A stretch of 64,000 nt of DNA, from contig NZ_ABJZ02000005.1 in assembly GCF_000181875.2 (NCBI RefSeq), positions 124,001 through 188,000 on the forward strand. The letters are read 5' to 3'. Shown here one piece after another: positions 30,804 through 39,314 of the stretch; position 1 is the stretch's first letter; each line of letters starts with the position of its first letter. Below the pieces are notes generated by a model. That model was not told the origin of the DNA. It saw nothing but the letters and a program-made list of their open reading frames with translations, and made no database searches. Origin of the DNA: [Borrelia] finlandensis. GTDB lineage: Bacteria > Spirochaetota > Spirochaetia > Borreliales > Borreliaceae. Both the position numbers and the translations under genes were made by a program.

Positions 30804-31478
30804 ATGAACATTAAAAAATTTATTTTAACCTTGATAATTCTTTCTCTAGCTAAAAATAGCTTTTCTGAAAACGAAATTAATATCTTCGAAAACGAAAATT
30901 ATATTGTAAAAGAAAATATAAAAACAGAAATTAAAAAACTAAAACAAAGTTTTTTACTTGCATCTGTTGATGTCGCCATTAGCCAACCCTACATGGAATT
31001 GGCAGACTTAAATGGAGAACCAATAAAAGAACTTGAGGGGATTAGTTATTCATTTATAAATGTATTTTCAAAAATTGGATCTTCTGCTATTATTTCATTT
31101 GACCTATCAAACGAAGCTTCCAAGAAATATAAAATCACAAAATTAGAATTTTTAAGTCCAGATAAAGGCAATTTTATTAACCGGCTAAGCAGCCTTACTA
31201 GTGGAAAACAGCAATCAAAAAAAGAGCTTGCAAAAGACGCTTACTCATTTGGCACATTAAAAACTGAATCTCTTTCAAAAACAATTGCAGAATATTATAA
31301 GGATAACAACTGGTATTATATTTTAGCAGCAATAACAGTAGAAAATAATATAAATAAAGAAACTGAAAAATACGAAATTAGAATTAACCCTAAAATATAT
31401 AACGATTTTCAAAAAAAAATGAGATTACATTTTAAAAGCAACCAAATAAAAAAATTTCCAATACCCATTATAGAATAA
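30804..31478 (+). CDS. Exported S2-family paralogue
   Basis: 224 residues with a secretory signal peptide (MNIKKFILTLIILSLAKNSFS, cleavage before ENE) but no lipobox cysteine. Its C-terminal half parallels the preceding lipoprotein: ILAAITVENNINKETEKYEI here lines up with MLADLTVKNKLTQETKIYKI there. So the pair is a duplication in which one copy is lipidated and the other is probably soluble in the periplasm. AAAGGAAA precedes the ATG; 23 bases from the previous gene. Confidence 0.75.
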   Translation: MNIKKFILTLIILSLAKNSFSENEINIFENENYIVKENIKTEIKKLKQSFLLASVDVAISQPYMELADLNGEPIKELEGISYSFINVFSKIGSSAIISFDLSNEASKKYKITKLEFLSPDKGNFINRLSSLTSGKQQSKKELAKDAYSFGTLKTESLSKTIAEYYKDNNWYYILAAITVENNINKETEKYEIRINPKIYNDFQKKMRLHFKSNQIKKFPIPIIE

Positions 31479-31525
31479 ACTACAAATTAATAGAAAAAAG
31501 ATTTTCACTTCTCTAAGAGAGCTAA

Positions 31526-32644
31526 ATGTATAATAATAAAACAATGGGTAGCAACAAAACAATAATAATAAATTTAAATAATTTAGAACATAACTTAAAT
31601 TTAATTAAAAATAAAATTGGCGAAAAAGAAATAGTAGCCACCTTAAAAGGTGACGCATATGGTCACGGGCTTATAAACATCTTTAAATTTTTAAAATCAA
31701 AAAAAATAAATTATTTTGGACTTTCTAATATTGAAGATGCTAAAACACTTAAAAAAATTGATAAAAATATAAAAATATTGATGTACATTAAAGTGGATAA
31801 AAAAGAAATTAAAAATTTGATTAAATTTGAATTAGTACCATTTGTTGCTGATTTTGAATATCTATTTTCAATAGAAAAAGAATGCGCATTGCAAAAAAAT
31901 AAAATAAAAGTCCACTTAAAAATTGATATCGGAATGAATAGATATGGAATAAAAATAGATGATGCCCTTGAAATAGCTACATATATTCAAAATTCAAAAT
32001 TTCTAGAACTAGAAGGGGTCTGCTCACATCTCCCATCAACAGAAAACTTTAAAACCACACAAAAGCAAATAGAGCAATTCTTATTTTTTTTAGAAACACT
32101 AAAACAAAAAAATATTCATCCCAAATTTGTCCATATTTCTAATTCGGGACACATTATTAACTACAAACTAAGTCCACAATTTAATATGGTAAGACCAGGC
32201 CTTATTCTTTACGGTTACTGTCAATCACCAAAAAACAAAAAACCTGCTTTAAATTTTAAACCTGTATTAAGCTTATTTTCAAAAATAATATTTATCAAAA
32301 ATGTCAAAAAGGGTGAAAAAATTTCATATTCGGGTATATTTCAAGCCAAAGAAGATATGAAAATAGGAATTATTCCAATCGGATATTTTGATGGAATACC
32401 TCAAAATATAAGTAATGATTTTTATTTTTTAATAAACAATAAAAAATGTAAAATAAGGGGAAAAGTTTGCATGAATCTGGCAATAGTAGAAATTCCCAAA
32501 GACCTAAAAGTTAAAACAGGTTCAAAAGTAGAAATTGTATCAGAAAAATTAAGTATAGATGAAATGAGTAAATTTTCTAAAAGAAGTCATTATGAATTAC
32601 TATGTAATATAGGAAAATACGAAAAAAGAAAATACTTAGATTAA
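31526..32644 (+). CDS. alr: Alanine racemase
   Basis: PLP enzyme that makes D-alanine for peptidoglycan. The PLP lysine is Lys41 in TLKGDAYGHG. The glycine-rich and phosphate-binding region (ISNSGHIINYKLSP), the RPGLILYGYC motif and the second catalytic tyrosine in GEKISYSGIFQAKEDM are visible. The 372 residues fit the family. ATG at 31526 follows GAGAG; ATG at 31544 is an alternative. It overlaps the convergent gene on the minus strand by 9 bases. Confidence 0.94.
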   Translation: MYNNKTMGSNKTIIINLNNLEHNLNLIKNKIGEKEIVATLKGDAYGHGLINIFKFLKSKKINYFGLSNIEDAKTLKKIDKNIKILMYIKVDKKEIKNLIKFELVPFVADFEYLFSIEKECALQKNKIKVHLKIDIGMNRYGIKIDDALEIATYIQNSKFLELEGVCSHLPSTENFKTTQKQIEQFLFFLETLKQKNIHPKFVHISNSGHIINYKLSPQFNMVRPGLILYGYCQSPKNKKPALNFKPVLSLFSKIIFIKNVKKGEKISYSGIFQAKEDMKIGIIPIGYFDGIPQNISNDFYFLINNKKCKIRGKVCMNLAIVEIPKDLKVKTGSKVEIVSEKLSIDEMSKFSKRSHYELLCNIGKYEKRKYLD

Positions 32645-34237
32645 ATTGCCCAAAGAATCAAATTTTTGAAAATCTATTAAATTGCCTCTAGAATCATAAA
32701 TCCACTTATAAATTGAAAATCCCCCAACATCATCTCTTAATCTCAAATCCGGGCCATGATTAGACTGCTTTGACATTTTCCCAAATTTATTATATTCATA
32801 TTTATAAACACTAACTCCATGAATATCATCCTGCAACTGTCCCAAGCTGCCAAAATTTTTTTGAGAAATAAGCCTATTTTGTTTATCATATTCATATAAA
32901 TACTCAAAAACAAAATTACAATCAGCAACCAAAACTCCATCCTTAGAATAATTTTTCTTGGAAATCATATTGCCATTAGAATCGTAACTAAATTTATACT
33001 TTGAAACTCCTTCAAAATCATCTATTGGATTAACAAAATCCCCACCAAAATGTTCTTGAGCAATCAAAAATCCTTCTTTGTCGTAAGAGTATCTATAAAT
33101 CATCACGCCTTTAACATCAGCTATTAAATTAAAATTTTTATCAAAAAAAATATTTTCTATTAGATAAAAATTATCATCATATTTATAACTATAAATAGCA
33201 ATACCCTTAAAATTATCCATTATTTCATACTTTTCCTCATAAACAGTAGGAATATCTCTATTATAGTTTTTATTGATCTTATTACTGTAGTTTATTATTC
33301 TTTTTTCATTATTTTGGATATAAAAAATAGTCTTCTTCATGGCATACCCATTTTGACTGATTGTTAAATTATTATTATTGTCGTAATTATATTCCTTGTA
33401 ATAGCAATCTTTATCTTTAAAATAATATTCATAGCGATAAATTGCTACATTATTTTCATCAGGAGTCAAGTTGTTATTAATATCATAATTTAAAATCTCA
33501 ATAACTTTTCCATCAACATCATAATGATATATTTTAGTAGCTACAGAAAATAGATTTGAAACAGCATAAGCCAATTTATCAAGATATTCCTCTTTAATAA
33601 GATTATGATTAGCATCATAAGTTAATCTAAACCCAAAAGTACCATTTTTTGATCTTACGATATAACCATTCTCATCGTAATACAAAACCGTTTTAACAAA
33701 TTTGGTATGATCATAGCTGATCTTTGTAAAATACACATTATTTAAATCTTTGATTTGAATCCCTGATTCATTAAATCTGTAAACACTAAACTCTCTCTCA
33801 TTGTCGTATAAAAAATGATAATAAGAAACATCATATTTATCTCTAACCATTTCATTAGATCTATTATAATTAAAAATATTTTTAATCCTGCCATCACTCA
33901 TATACTCTATATGTTCAATATAAACACCATTATTGTTTTTAAAAGCAAATCCCCTATTTAGAAATATGCGCCTTTCGCTGCGCTTGGATCTTTCTATTTT
34001 AATTTGGCTTGCATTAAAAAAAGAAGGCATTAAAATACTAAGCTTACCAATATAATCAACTAAAATAAGATTATTATTGCGATCATAAGTAAATTTATAT
34101 CCGTACTCTTCCTCAGATTCTTCTTTTGTAATCTCATATTTACCCACTATACTGTAATTAACAGAATAATCTGCAAACCTATAGTAAACTTCTTTTGAAA
34201 AAAGAGGAGCACTAATAAAAAATATTATAAATAACAT
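32636..34237 (-). CDS. Secreted YD-repeat (RHS-like) protein
   Basis: The start at ATG 34237 is chosen because AAGGAA lies 8 bases before it and a signal peptide begins there (MLFIIFFISAPLFS, cleavage before KEVYY); longer frames upstream add no recognisable sequence. The mature protein is built of about 15 near-repeats of 35-45 residues with the theme Y-x-Y-D-x-N-x-N-L-I, for example YKFSYDSNGNMISKKNYSKD and YKYEYNKFGKMSKQSNHGPD. Such YD repeats form a beta shell in RHS proteins. There is no toxin tail. It is probably periplasmic or surface; function unknown. Confidence 0.8.
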   Translation of the reverse strand: MLFIIFFISAPLFSKEVYYRFADYSVNYSIVGKYEITKEESEEEYGYKFTYDRNNNLILVDYIGKLSILMPSFFNASQIKIERSKRSERRIFLNRGFAFKNNNGVYIEHIEYMSDGRIKNIFNYNRSNEMVRDKYDVSYYHFLYDNEREFSVYRFNESGIQIKDLNNVYFTKISYDHTKFVKTVLYYDENGYIVRSKNGTFGFRLTYDANHNLIKEEYLDKLAYAVSNLFSVATKIYHYDVDGKVIEILNYDINNNLTPDENNVAIYRYEYYFKDKDCYYKEYNYDNNNNLTISQNGYAMKKTIFYIQNNEKRIINYSNKINKNYNRDIPTVYEEKYEIMDNFKGIAIYSYKYDDNFYLIENIFFDKNFNLIADVKGVMIYRYSYDKEGFLIAQEHFGGDFVNPIDDFEGVSKYKFSYDSNGNMISKKNYSKDGVLVADCNFVFEYLYEYDKQNRLISQKNFGSLGQLQDDIHGVSVYKYEYNKFGKMSKQSNHGPDLRLRDDVGGFSIYKWIYDSRGNLIDFQKFDSLGNLI

Positions 34238-34248
34238 GAATAAATTCC

Positions 34249-34300
34249 TTGATAAATCAACCCTATTTTGATAGATTTTATTATACAATAAATCTATCAA
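34249..34300 (+). promoter_or_regulatory. Promoter with palindromic operator-like element
   Basis: TTGATA (34249-34254) is 17 bases from TAGATT (34272-34277). An 11-bp perfect palindrome, TTGATAGATTT (34268-34278) and AAATCTATCAA (34290-34300), overlaps the -10 and the expected start site. On the minus strand TATAAT (34280-34285) lies in its centre. The arrangement suits a repressor site between the two divergent genes. Confidence 0.55.
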
Positions 34301-34313
34301 AAGGAGCTTTAAA

Positions 34314-34481
34314 ATGGCTAAAATTTCCAAAAACGCTCAAAGAGTGGGTTCAAAAGAACTAATAAGTCGATGGGGAGGAAAAATTATAATGAAATCAAAA
34401 TTTGAAAATGGGAAAATAAAGCATTATGCAGAATGTCAAACTTCAAAAAATACAGCAAGAAAGCCAAGGGATTTATTTTAA
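34314..34481 (+). CDS. Small basic protein of 55 residues, unknown function
   Basis: ATG at 34314 has AAGGAGC 8 bases upstream. The protein, MAKISKNAQRVGSKELISRW to KNTARKPRDLF, is basic, with a WGGK turn and no membrane segment. Codon use and a strong SD make it a probable gene despite its size (possibly BB0162). It is divergent from the YD-repeat gene and sits behind the palindromic promoter; the stop is 27 bases from the end of the convergent large gene. Confidence 0.65.
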   Translation: MAKISKNAQRVGSKELISRWGGKIIMKSKFENGKIKHYAECQTSKNTARKPRDLF

Positions 34482-34507
34482 CAAATAAATCCGCTTACTT
34501 ACAAACG

Positions 34508-36256
34508 CTATTTTTTTTGTATCCTATCACTAAATTTGACCCAAGCTTCATCTTGCTCTTGTTTTGTATAGCTCTTATTTGCTACTTGCTTAGACGCTGT
34601 GCCCTTCTTGGGGAAAGAATTTCTAACTTGCTCTTTTATTTCCTCTCTTTGTTTTCTAATTTTTTCCAATTGTCTTTTAACTCTTTCATTTGAATCAAAA
34701 AGACCGCTTCCACTTTTATTCAAACCAGCTCTAAAATCCAATCTAGACAAAGCCTCTTTATAACTTTGATGTTTGCCTGTCAAAAACAAAACAATTCTTT
34801 TAAACAAGCTTAAATCTTTATAAGCAGCATTTAAAATCGAATACAAATCAAGTTTATATATTTTATATAAGGGCAACAATTCATTACTATTCTTAAAATA
34901 TTTTGCTGCTTCAACTTTAATCAAATCTTTAAGATGAACCTGAACACTTTGTGTTTTACAAACTCTCCTGTAATGAGAAACAATAAGATCAAGAAACTTA
35001 ACTTTATTTTTTAAGCAATACTCATTCATAATATATCTAGATACCAATCTACTTAGAACTCCTTCTAAACCTTCTTCTGTGAAAATAGAAGAAGGATCAT
35101 CCCCAAAGCTAAGAATTTTAAATATACTAGCCTTCAATTCACTATTAAGAAATTGCAAAACCTTTTCATATTCTTCTAAAAAAAACTCATATGCAAAAGG
35201 CTTGTACAAATAAAAATTTTCTTTTACTTGAAATATTTTTGGCAAAATATCATGAATTTTAGATTCAAAAAAGTACATATTAGCAACTAACAAAAAATTT
35301 TCAGGATCGTTTAGCCCTTCAGAATAAACTTTTAAAATCCCAAAAAACTCTTCTGTATCAATTGAGCCTTTTTTAAACTCTAAAGTCTTTTCAATTGCTT
35401 TTAAAGATTCATCAATTTTAACAGCTTCTATAGCCTTAAGCTCTTCTAAGTCTTTTTCATTTTTAATAAAAAGATTAAGAAACTCTAAAAAAACAAAATA
35501 ATTTTTTGAAAAAGTAATTCCTTTTTTGCCAAGAACTTCATCCTTGATTTCAATTATGCCGGAGAGAATCTTAGAAATAGCACCAATAATATTCTTGCCC
35601 TCTTCTAAAGTTTTCTCATAATCAATAAGCTTTAATCCTTTTATTCTAACGAAAACATCTTTTACAACATTATTAGAAGCAATATTAAAAAATATTTTTT
35701 TAACAAACTCAATAAAATATAAAGCCCTGCTCGATGGAATTATCAATGATTTCCAAACTAATATTTCTTTCAATTGTGATTTTGTTTCAAAAAATTTATA
35801 GTTAATATCTGAATCTGTAATAGTTATAAATTCATTCTTAAAAACCAACAAACTAGATTCTATATTCTTAACAGTAAGCAAAGAGCTAAAAAGCTCTATT
35901 CCTATATAAGTTTTCAAAAATAAATCATCAATAGAATAATAATAAAAATCATAACTGGCCTCATCGGTCAAAATTATACTGTCTGGCAAAAATTCTCCAT
36001 CAGTTGCTATTCTATTAGTAACTATTCCTCTTTTAACTTCATAAAGTTTACGAAATAAAAAATCAAGCTCCCCTTTTAAACCTCTTACTTTTACAGAATG
36101 CTCTTCTATAAAAGAAGAATAATCTATAGCTTCCTTTTTATAAGACAAAATAGTTTTCAAAATTGATTTTTGGGTATCAGAAGATATTCCTAGTTGAGAA
36201 ATCAAAATATCCACTTCTTTGCTACTCATATAAAAAATTTCTGGTAATTTTTTCAT
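34508..36256 (-). CDS. Large protein of unknown function
   Basis: 582 residues, mostly alpha-helical, acidic to neutral with K/E/L rich stretches; no signal peptide and no membrane helix. The C-terminal 50 residues are charged and coiled-coil-like (ERVKRQLEKIRKQREEIKEQ). ATG follows AAGGAAC. Probably a spirochaete-specific cytoplasmic protein; no family recognised. It is convergent with the 55-residue gene. Confidence 0.65.
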   Translation of the reverse strand: MKKLPEIFYMSSKEVDILISQLGISSDTQKSILKTILSYKKEAIDYSSFIEEHSVKVRGLKGELDFLFRKLYEVKRGIVTNRIATDGEFLPDSIILTDEASYDFYYYSIDDLFLKTYIGIELFSSLLTVKNIESSLLVFKNEFITITDSDINYKFFETKSQLKEILVWKSLIIPSSRALYFIEFVKKIFFNIASNNVVKDVFVRIKGLKLIDYEKTLEEGKNIIGAISKILSGIIEIKDEVLGKKGITFSKNYFVFLEFLNLFIKNEKDLEELKAIEAVKIDESLKAIEKTLEFKKGSIDTEEFFGILKVYSEGLNDPENFLLVANMYFFESKIHDILPKIFQVKENFYLYKPFAYEFFLEEYEKVLQFLNSELKASIFKILSFGDDPSSIFTEEGLEGVLSRLVSRYIMNEYCLKNKVKFLDLIVSHYRRVCKTQSVQVHLKDLIKVEAAKYFKNSNELLPLYKIYKLDLYSILNAAYKDLSLFKRIVLFLTGKHQSYKEALSRLDFRAGLNKSGSGLFDSNERVKRQLEKIRKQREEIKEQVRNSFPKKGTASKQVANKSYTKQEQDEAWVKFSDRIQKK

Positions 36257-36336
36257 ATTGTTCCTTATATTACATTTAAATAATAAAACATATTACATTA
36301 AAAATATATTAACAAGTCAAAATTAAGATCAAATAA

Positions 36337-37323
36337 TCAATAAAAGTTAAATAACATTAAATTATATAAAAAATATAAAAGCAAAAAAATTAAAGAAATG
36401 CCCCTACCAAAAACCCCTTTAAATTTAACCACTAAAAATAAAACTAAAGTTATAAATACCATTATACTAAAATCTAAAATATAAATATTTTGCAATAAGA
36501 TAGGTCTGAAAAAACTACTACTAGCTAAAATAAATCCGATATTAAAAATATTACTACCAATAATGTTGCCAAATGCAATGTCTGATTCTTTTCTAATTAT
36601 TGCAAAAAGAGATACAACAAGCTCGGGAACACTTGTCCCAAAAGCTACAAGTATAATTCCAATCAACTTTTCACTAATATTAAAAACATTGTTGGCAATG
36701 TAAAGAGCTCCATCTACCAATAATTTCGATCCCAAATAAAGAAAATACATGCTAATAGCAAAACTTAACAAGTTAAAAAATATAAAGTTAAAACTCTGAT
36801 TTAAATTACTTGCACCTTCTTGGAAAGAATTTTCCAAGCTGGCATGCGCTTTTTCTTCTTTATAAAAAAGCAACAAATAGGATAAAAATAAAATTAAAAT
36901 ACTAAATGAGCTAAAACGATTATAAGGTGTTACAAAAAAAGAGTAAGATCTAAAATCAAATGAAAGCAATAAAAGAAGAAACATTAATAAAAACAAAAAC
37001 ATAAAAGAAAGTTTAAGTCTTTTAAAATCTGCCTTAATCTTTAAAAAGAATCCTGCTAAAGGCAGAGCAAGCAACATATTAATAATATTGCTACCAATAA
37101 CATTAGAAACAACAATTTCGTTTTTACCCTTAAAAGCTGCCACCAAACTTGTAAAAAGCTCTGGAGCACTTGTTGAAAAAGATACTATTGTAACTCCTAT
37201 TAAAAGTGTTGGGACTTTTAAATAAGTAGCAATACCAACTGAACTTTTTAAAAGTAAATTACCACCAAGATACAATAAAAAAATCCCAAATCCTACGTAA
37301 AAAAATTGAATTAAATGTTGCAA
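36337..37323 (-). CDS. Na+/Ca2+ exchanger family (CaCA) membrane protein
   Basis: Cation antiporter with two inverted repeats: GVTIVSFSTSAPELFTSLVA near residue 38 and GIILVAFGTSVPELVVSLFA near residue 221, each holding the acidic residue of the alpha-repeat that binds Ca2+ or K+/Na+. About ten hydrophobic segments fill the 328 residues. The start is TTG at 37323 because AAAGGAG lies 6 bases before it; the in-frame TTG at 37347 has none. Downstream of the DUF4015 gene, 27 bases away. The exported ion cannot be read from the sequence. Confidence 0.9.
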   Translation of the reverse strand: MQHLIQFFYVGFGIFLLYLGGNLLLKSSVGIATYLKVPTLLIGVTIVSFSTSAPELFTSLVAAFKGKNEIVVSNVIGSNIINMLLALPLAGFFLKIKADFKRLKLSFMFLFLLMFLLLLLSFDFRSYSFFVTPYNRFSSFSILILFLSYLLLFYKEEKAHASLENSFQEGASNLNQSFNFIFFNLLSFAISMYFLYLGSKLLVDGALYIANNVFNISEKLIGIILVAFGTSVPELVVSLFAIIRKESDIAFGNIIGSNIFNIGFILASSSFFRPILLQNIYILDFSIMVFITLVLFLVVKFKGVFGRGISLIFLLLYFLYNLMLFNFY

Positions 37324-37350
37324 ATAAATCTCCTTTACAAGAAACAATAA

Positions 37351-39195
37351 TTAAAAAGAATCTAAATATTCTTTTAAACTACCTTTAATCATATAATAAA
37401 CATTAGATGCATTCCAAAGACTAAAGCCACTACCAAATGACTCTTTGATTCCTTTAAGCTGAAACTTTAAATACTCCAAATAAATCTCGTCATCCACCAA
37501 TCTTTCTTTTCCCAATAAAAAAGCTTGAACATAAGGTCTAATAACAACCCCATCTAAAGAAAAAGCAAGCGCTCTATCACTTCCCTCTTTATAAAGCCTA
37601 TAAGCTCTTTTTGTGTAATAAAAATTGCTTGGCAAAAAATCATCAGTATAATGCGAAGGATAAAACATAGGAGATATAACGTCAACATAATCTGATAACA
37701 TTGAAATATTTTGCCCAATACTATTGGTGGGAAACCAGCCATTGTACCCATAAATATCAACAGAAATAGGAACATAAAGCTGTTCTCTTGCCATAATCAA
37801 AAAAGATTCAAGTGCATCAACAGGTTGCATCTCATGCTTATTCATTCTCGAGATTGCAAGAGACACGGGCCCATCTGATGGAAATCTAATATAATCAAAC
37901 TGTATCTCGTCAACTCCAAAAGATTGAATTTCTTTTGCGATAGAAATATTATATTCCCAAGTAGCAGGAGAAAAAATATCTACCCAATGCTCTACTTGTA
38001 CATATTTCACAAGGCCACTAGAATCAACTTTTTTAATCAAATGAGCCCAAGGTTTATTGGTTTTTTTATTCCAAAGAGCGTGTTTAAAATTATCATAATA
38101 ATACAATTTTGAATCTTTAAATACAACACATCTAGCAATAACATAAATTCCAAGCTCTTTTGCTTTTTTAAGAATATAGGGAACATCAATAAAGTTTTTA
38201 ACAGATCTCAACTTATTGGGCAAAGAAAGCTTACTAGAATAAGTCAAATTACCATTATCATCTTTAAAATCAATTACAACGGCATTCATACCTGAATCTT
38301 TAATAAATTTAAATCTTTCATCAACTGCCCTCTTATTACACAATGTATATGCTGTTAAATAAATAGACCCTTTATTTTTAGCAAGCCGCATCCTTTGTGA
38401 TTTTTCAAAAAAATCCTGATCCTGCAAAGATAATTTTCCAATAAATACCCATTGCCCATTAATATAAGAATAAAAATGATTGTCATATGTTCTGACTAAA
38501 ATTTTTTCTACATTCTTGCTAGATAAGTCTAAAATACGTATTATTTGCTTTTTAAAAGGAAAAGATATTCTTTTAATAAATCCACTTTTCTGACTAATTA
38601 AAAAAATATCTCCATAAACTCCAGAGGAAAAATATAAATTATTTGTCTCTTCTTTTGAAAATTCAATAGCACTAATAATATCGTAATATCCTGCACCTAA
38701 ATAAATCTGCGGAATCAAACGATTTAAATTTTTAAAACTAATAGCTCCATTAACACTAATATAAATACCATGAATCGCAGTTCCAATAGCAATACGCTTG
38801 TAATCTCCTTGAGAAAAGGCACTAGATGTAATATATGCACCGCTATTAAATTTATCAATTCCCACTAATTTTCTAAAATTTTTTGAATAATCATAAGAAA
38901 CATAAAGATTGTTACTTGTAGTCAAAAATGAACTTGAAGAATAAACATCCTCATAAATAGAAGTAATTCGACTAGGAACAAGCTTATGAAAAGGGTAAAC
39001 CCACCTAGAATTTATCCCATTGACTTGAACTTTGGTTATTTTCCCATTAACATTTTTACTTAAAAATCCTTTATGAACAAAAAATAAACTATATTTTTTA
39101 AAAAATTCTTCATCGGTTAATGAATATATACTAAAAACCTTAAAAACAAAAAAGAAGAAAATAACTACCCAATAGATAAAAATTTTCATATACAT
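37351..39195 (-). CDS. DUF4015-type putative glycoside hydrolase
   Basis: The 614-residue protein has an N-terminal signal/anchor (residues 1-25) and a C-terminal half of about 350 residues typical of the DUF4015 family, related to alpha-amylase-like TIM barrels: NAVVIDFKDDNGNLTYSSK near residue 310, ELGIYVIARCVVFKD, EHWVDIFSPATWEYN, DEIQFDYIRFPSDGPV and VDVISPMFYPSHYTDD. The Asp residues in VIDFKDD and FDYIRFPSD are the likely active-site candidates. The N-terminal 270 residues are beta-rich and unassigned. It lies upstream of the Ca exchanger and may act on cell-wall or exopolysaccharide glycans; substrate unknown. Confidence 0.8.
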   Translation of the reverse strand: MYMKIFIYWVVIFFFFVFKVFSIYSLTDEEFFKKYSLFFVHKGFLSKNVNGKITKVQVNGINSRWVYPFHKLVPSRITSIYEDVYSSSSFLTTSNNLYVSYDYSKNFRKLVGIDKFNSGAYITSSAFSQGDYKRIAIGTAIHGIYISVNGAISFKNLNRLIPQIYLGAGYYDIISAIEFSKEETNNLYFSSGVYGDIFLISQKSGFIKRISFPFKKQIIRILDLSSKNVEKILVRTYDNHFYSYINGQWVFIGKLSLQDQDFFEKSQRMRLAKNKGSIYLTAYTLCNKRAVDERFKFIKDSGMNAVVIDFKDDNGNLTYSSKLSLPNKLRSVKNFIDVPYILKKAKELGIYVIARCVVFKDSKLYYYDNFKHALWNKKTNKPWAHLIKKVDSSGLVKYVQVEHWVDIFSPATWEYNISIAKEIQSFGVDEIQFDYIRFPSDGPVSLAISRMNKHEMQPVDALESFLIMAREQLYVPISVDIYGYNGWFPTNSIGQNISMLSDYVDVISPMFYPSHYTDDFLPSNFYYTKRAYRLYKEGSDRALAFSLDGVVIRPYVQAFLLGKERLVDDEIYLEYLKFQLKGIKESFGSGFSLWNASNVYYMIKGSLKEYLDSF

Positions 39196-39314
39196 TAATA
39201 CATGATACTTGCAAATGAAAAAATATTAAATAACAGTGATTTTTATTTGAACAATTGGATCTCAATTAAATTTAAAAATACCTAAATTTTATAACGACTT
39301 TGCTCTTAAAAATC

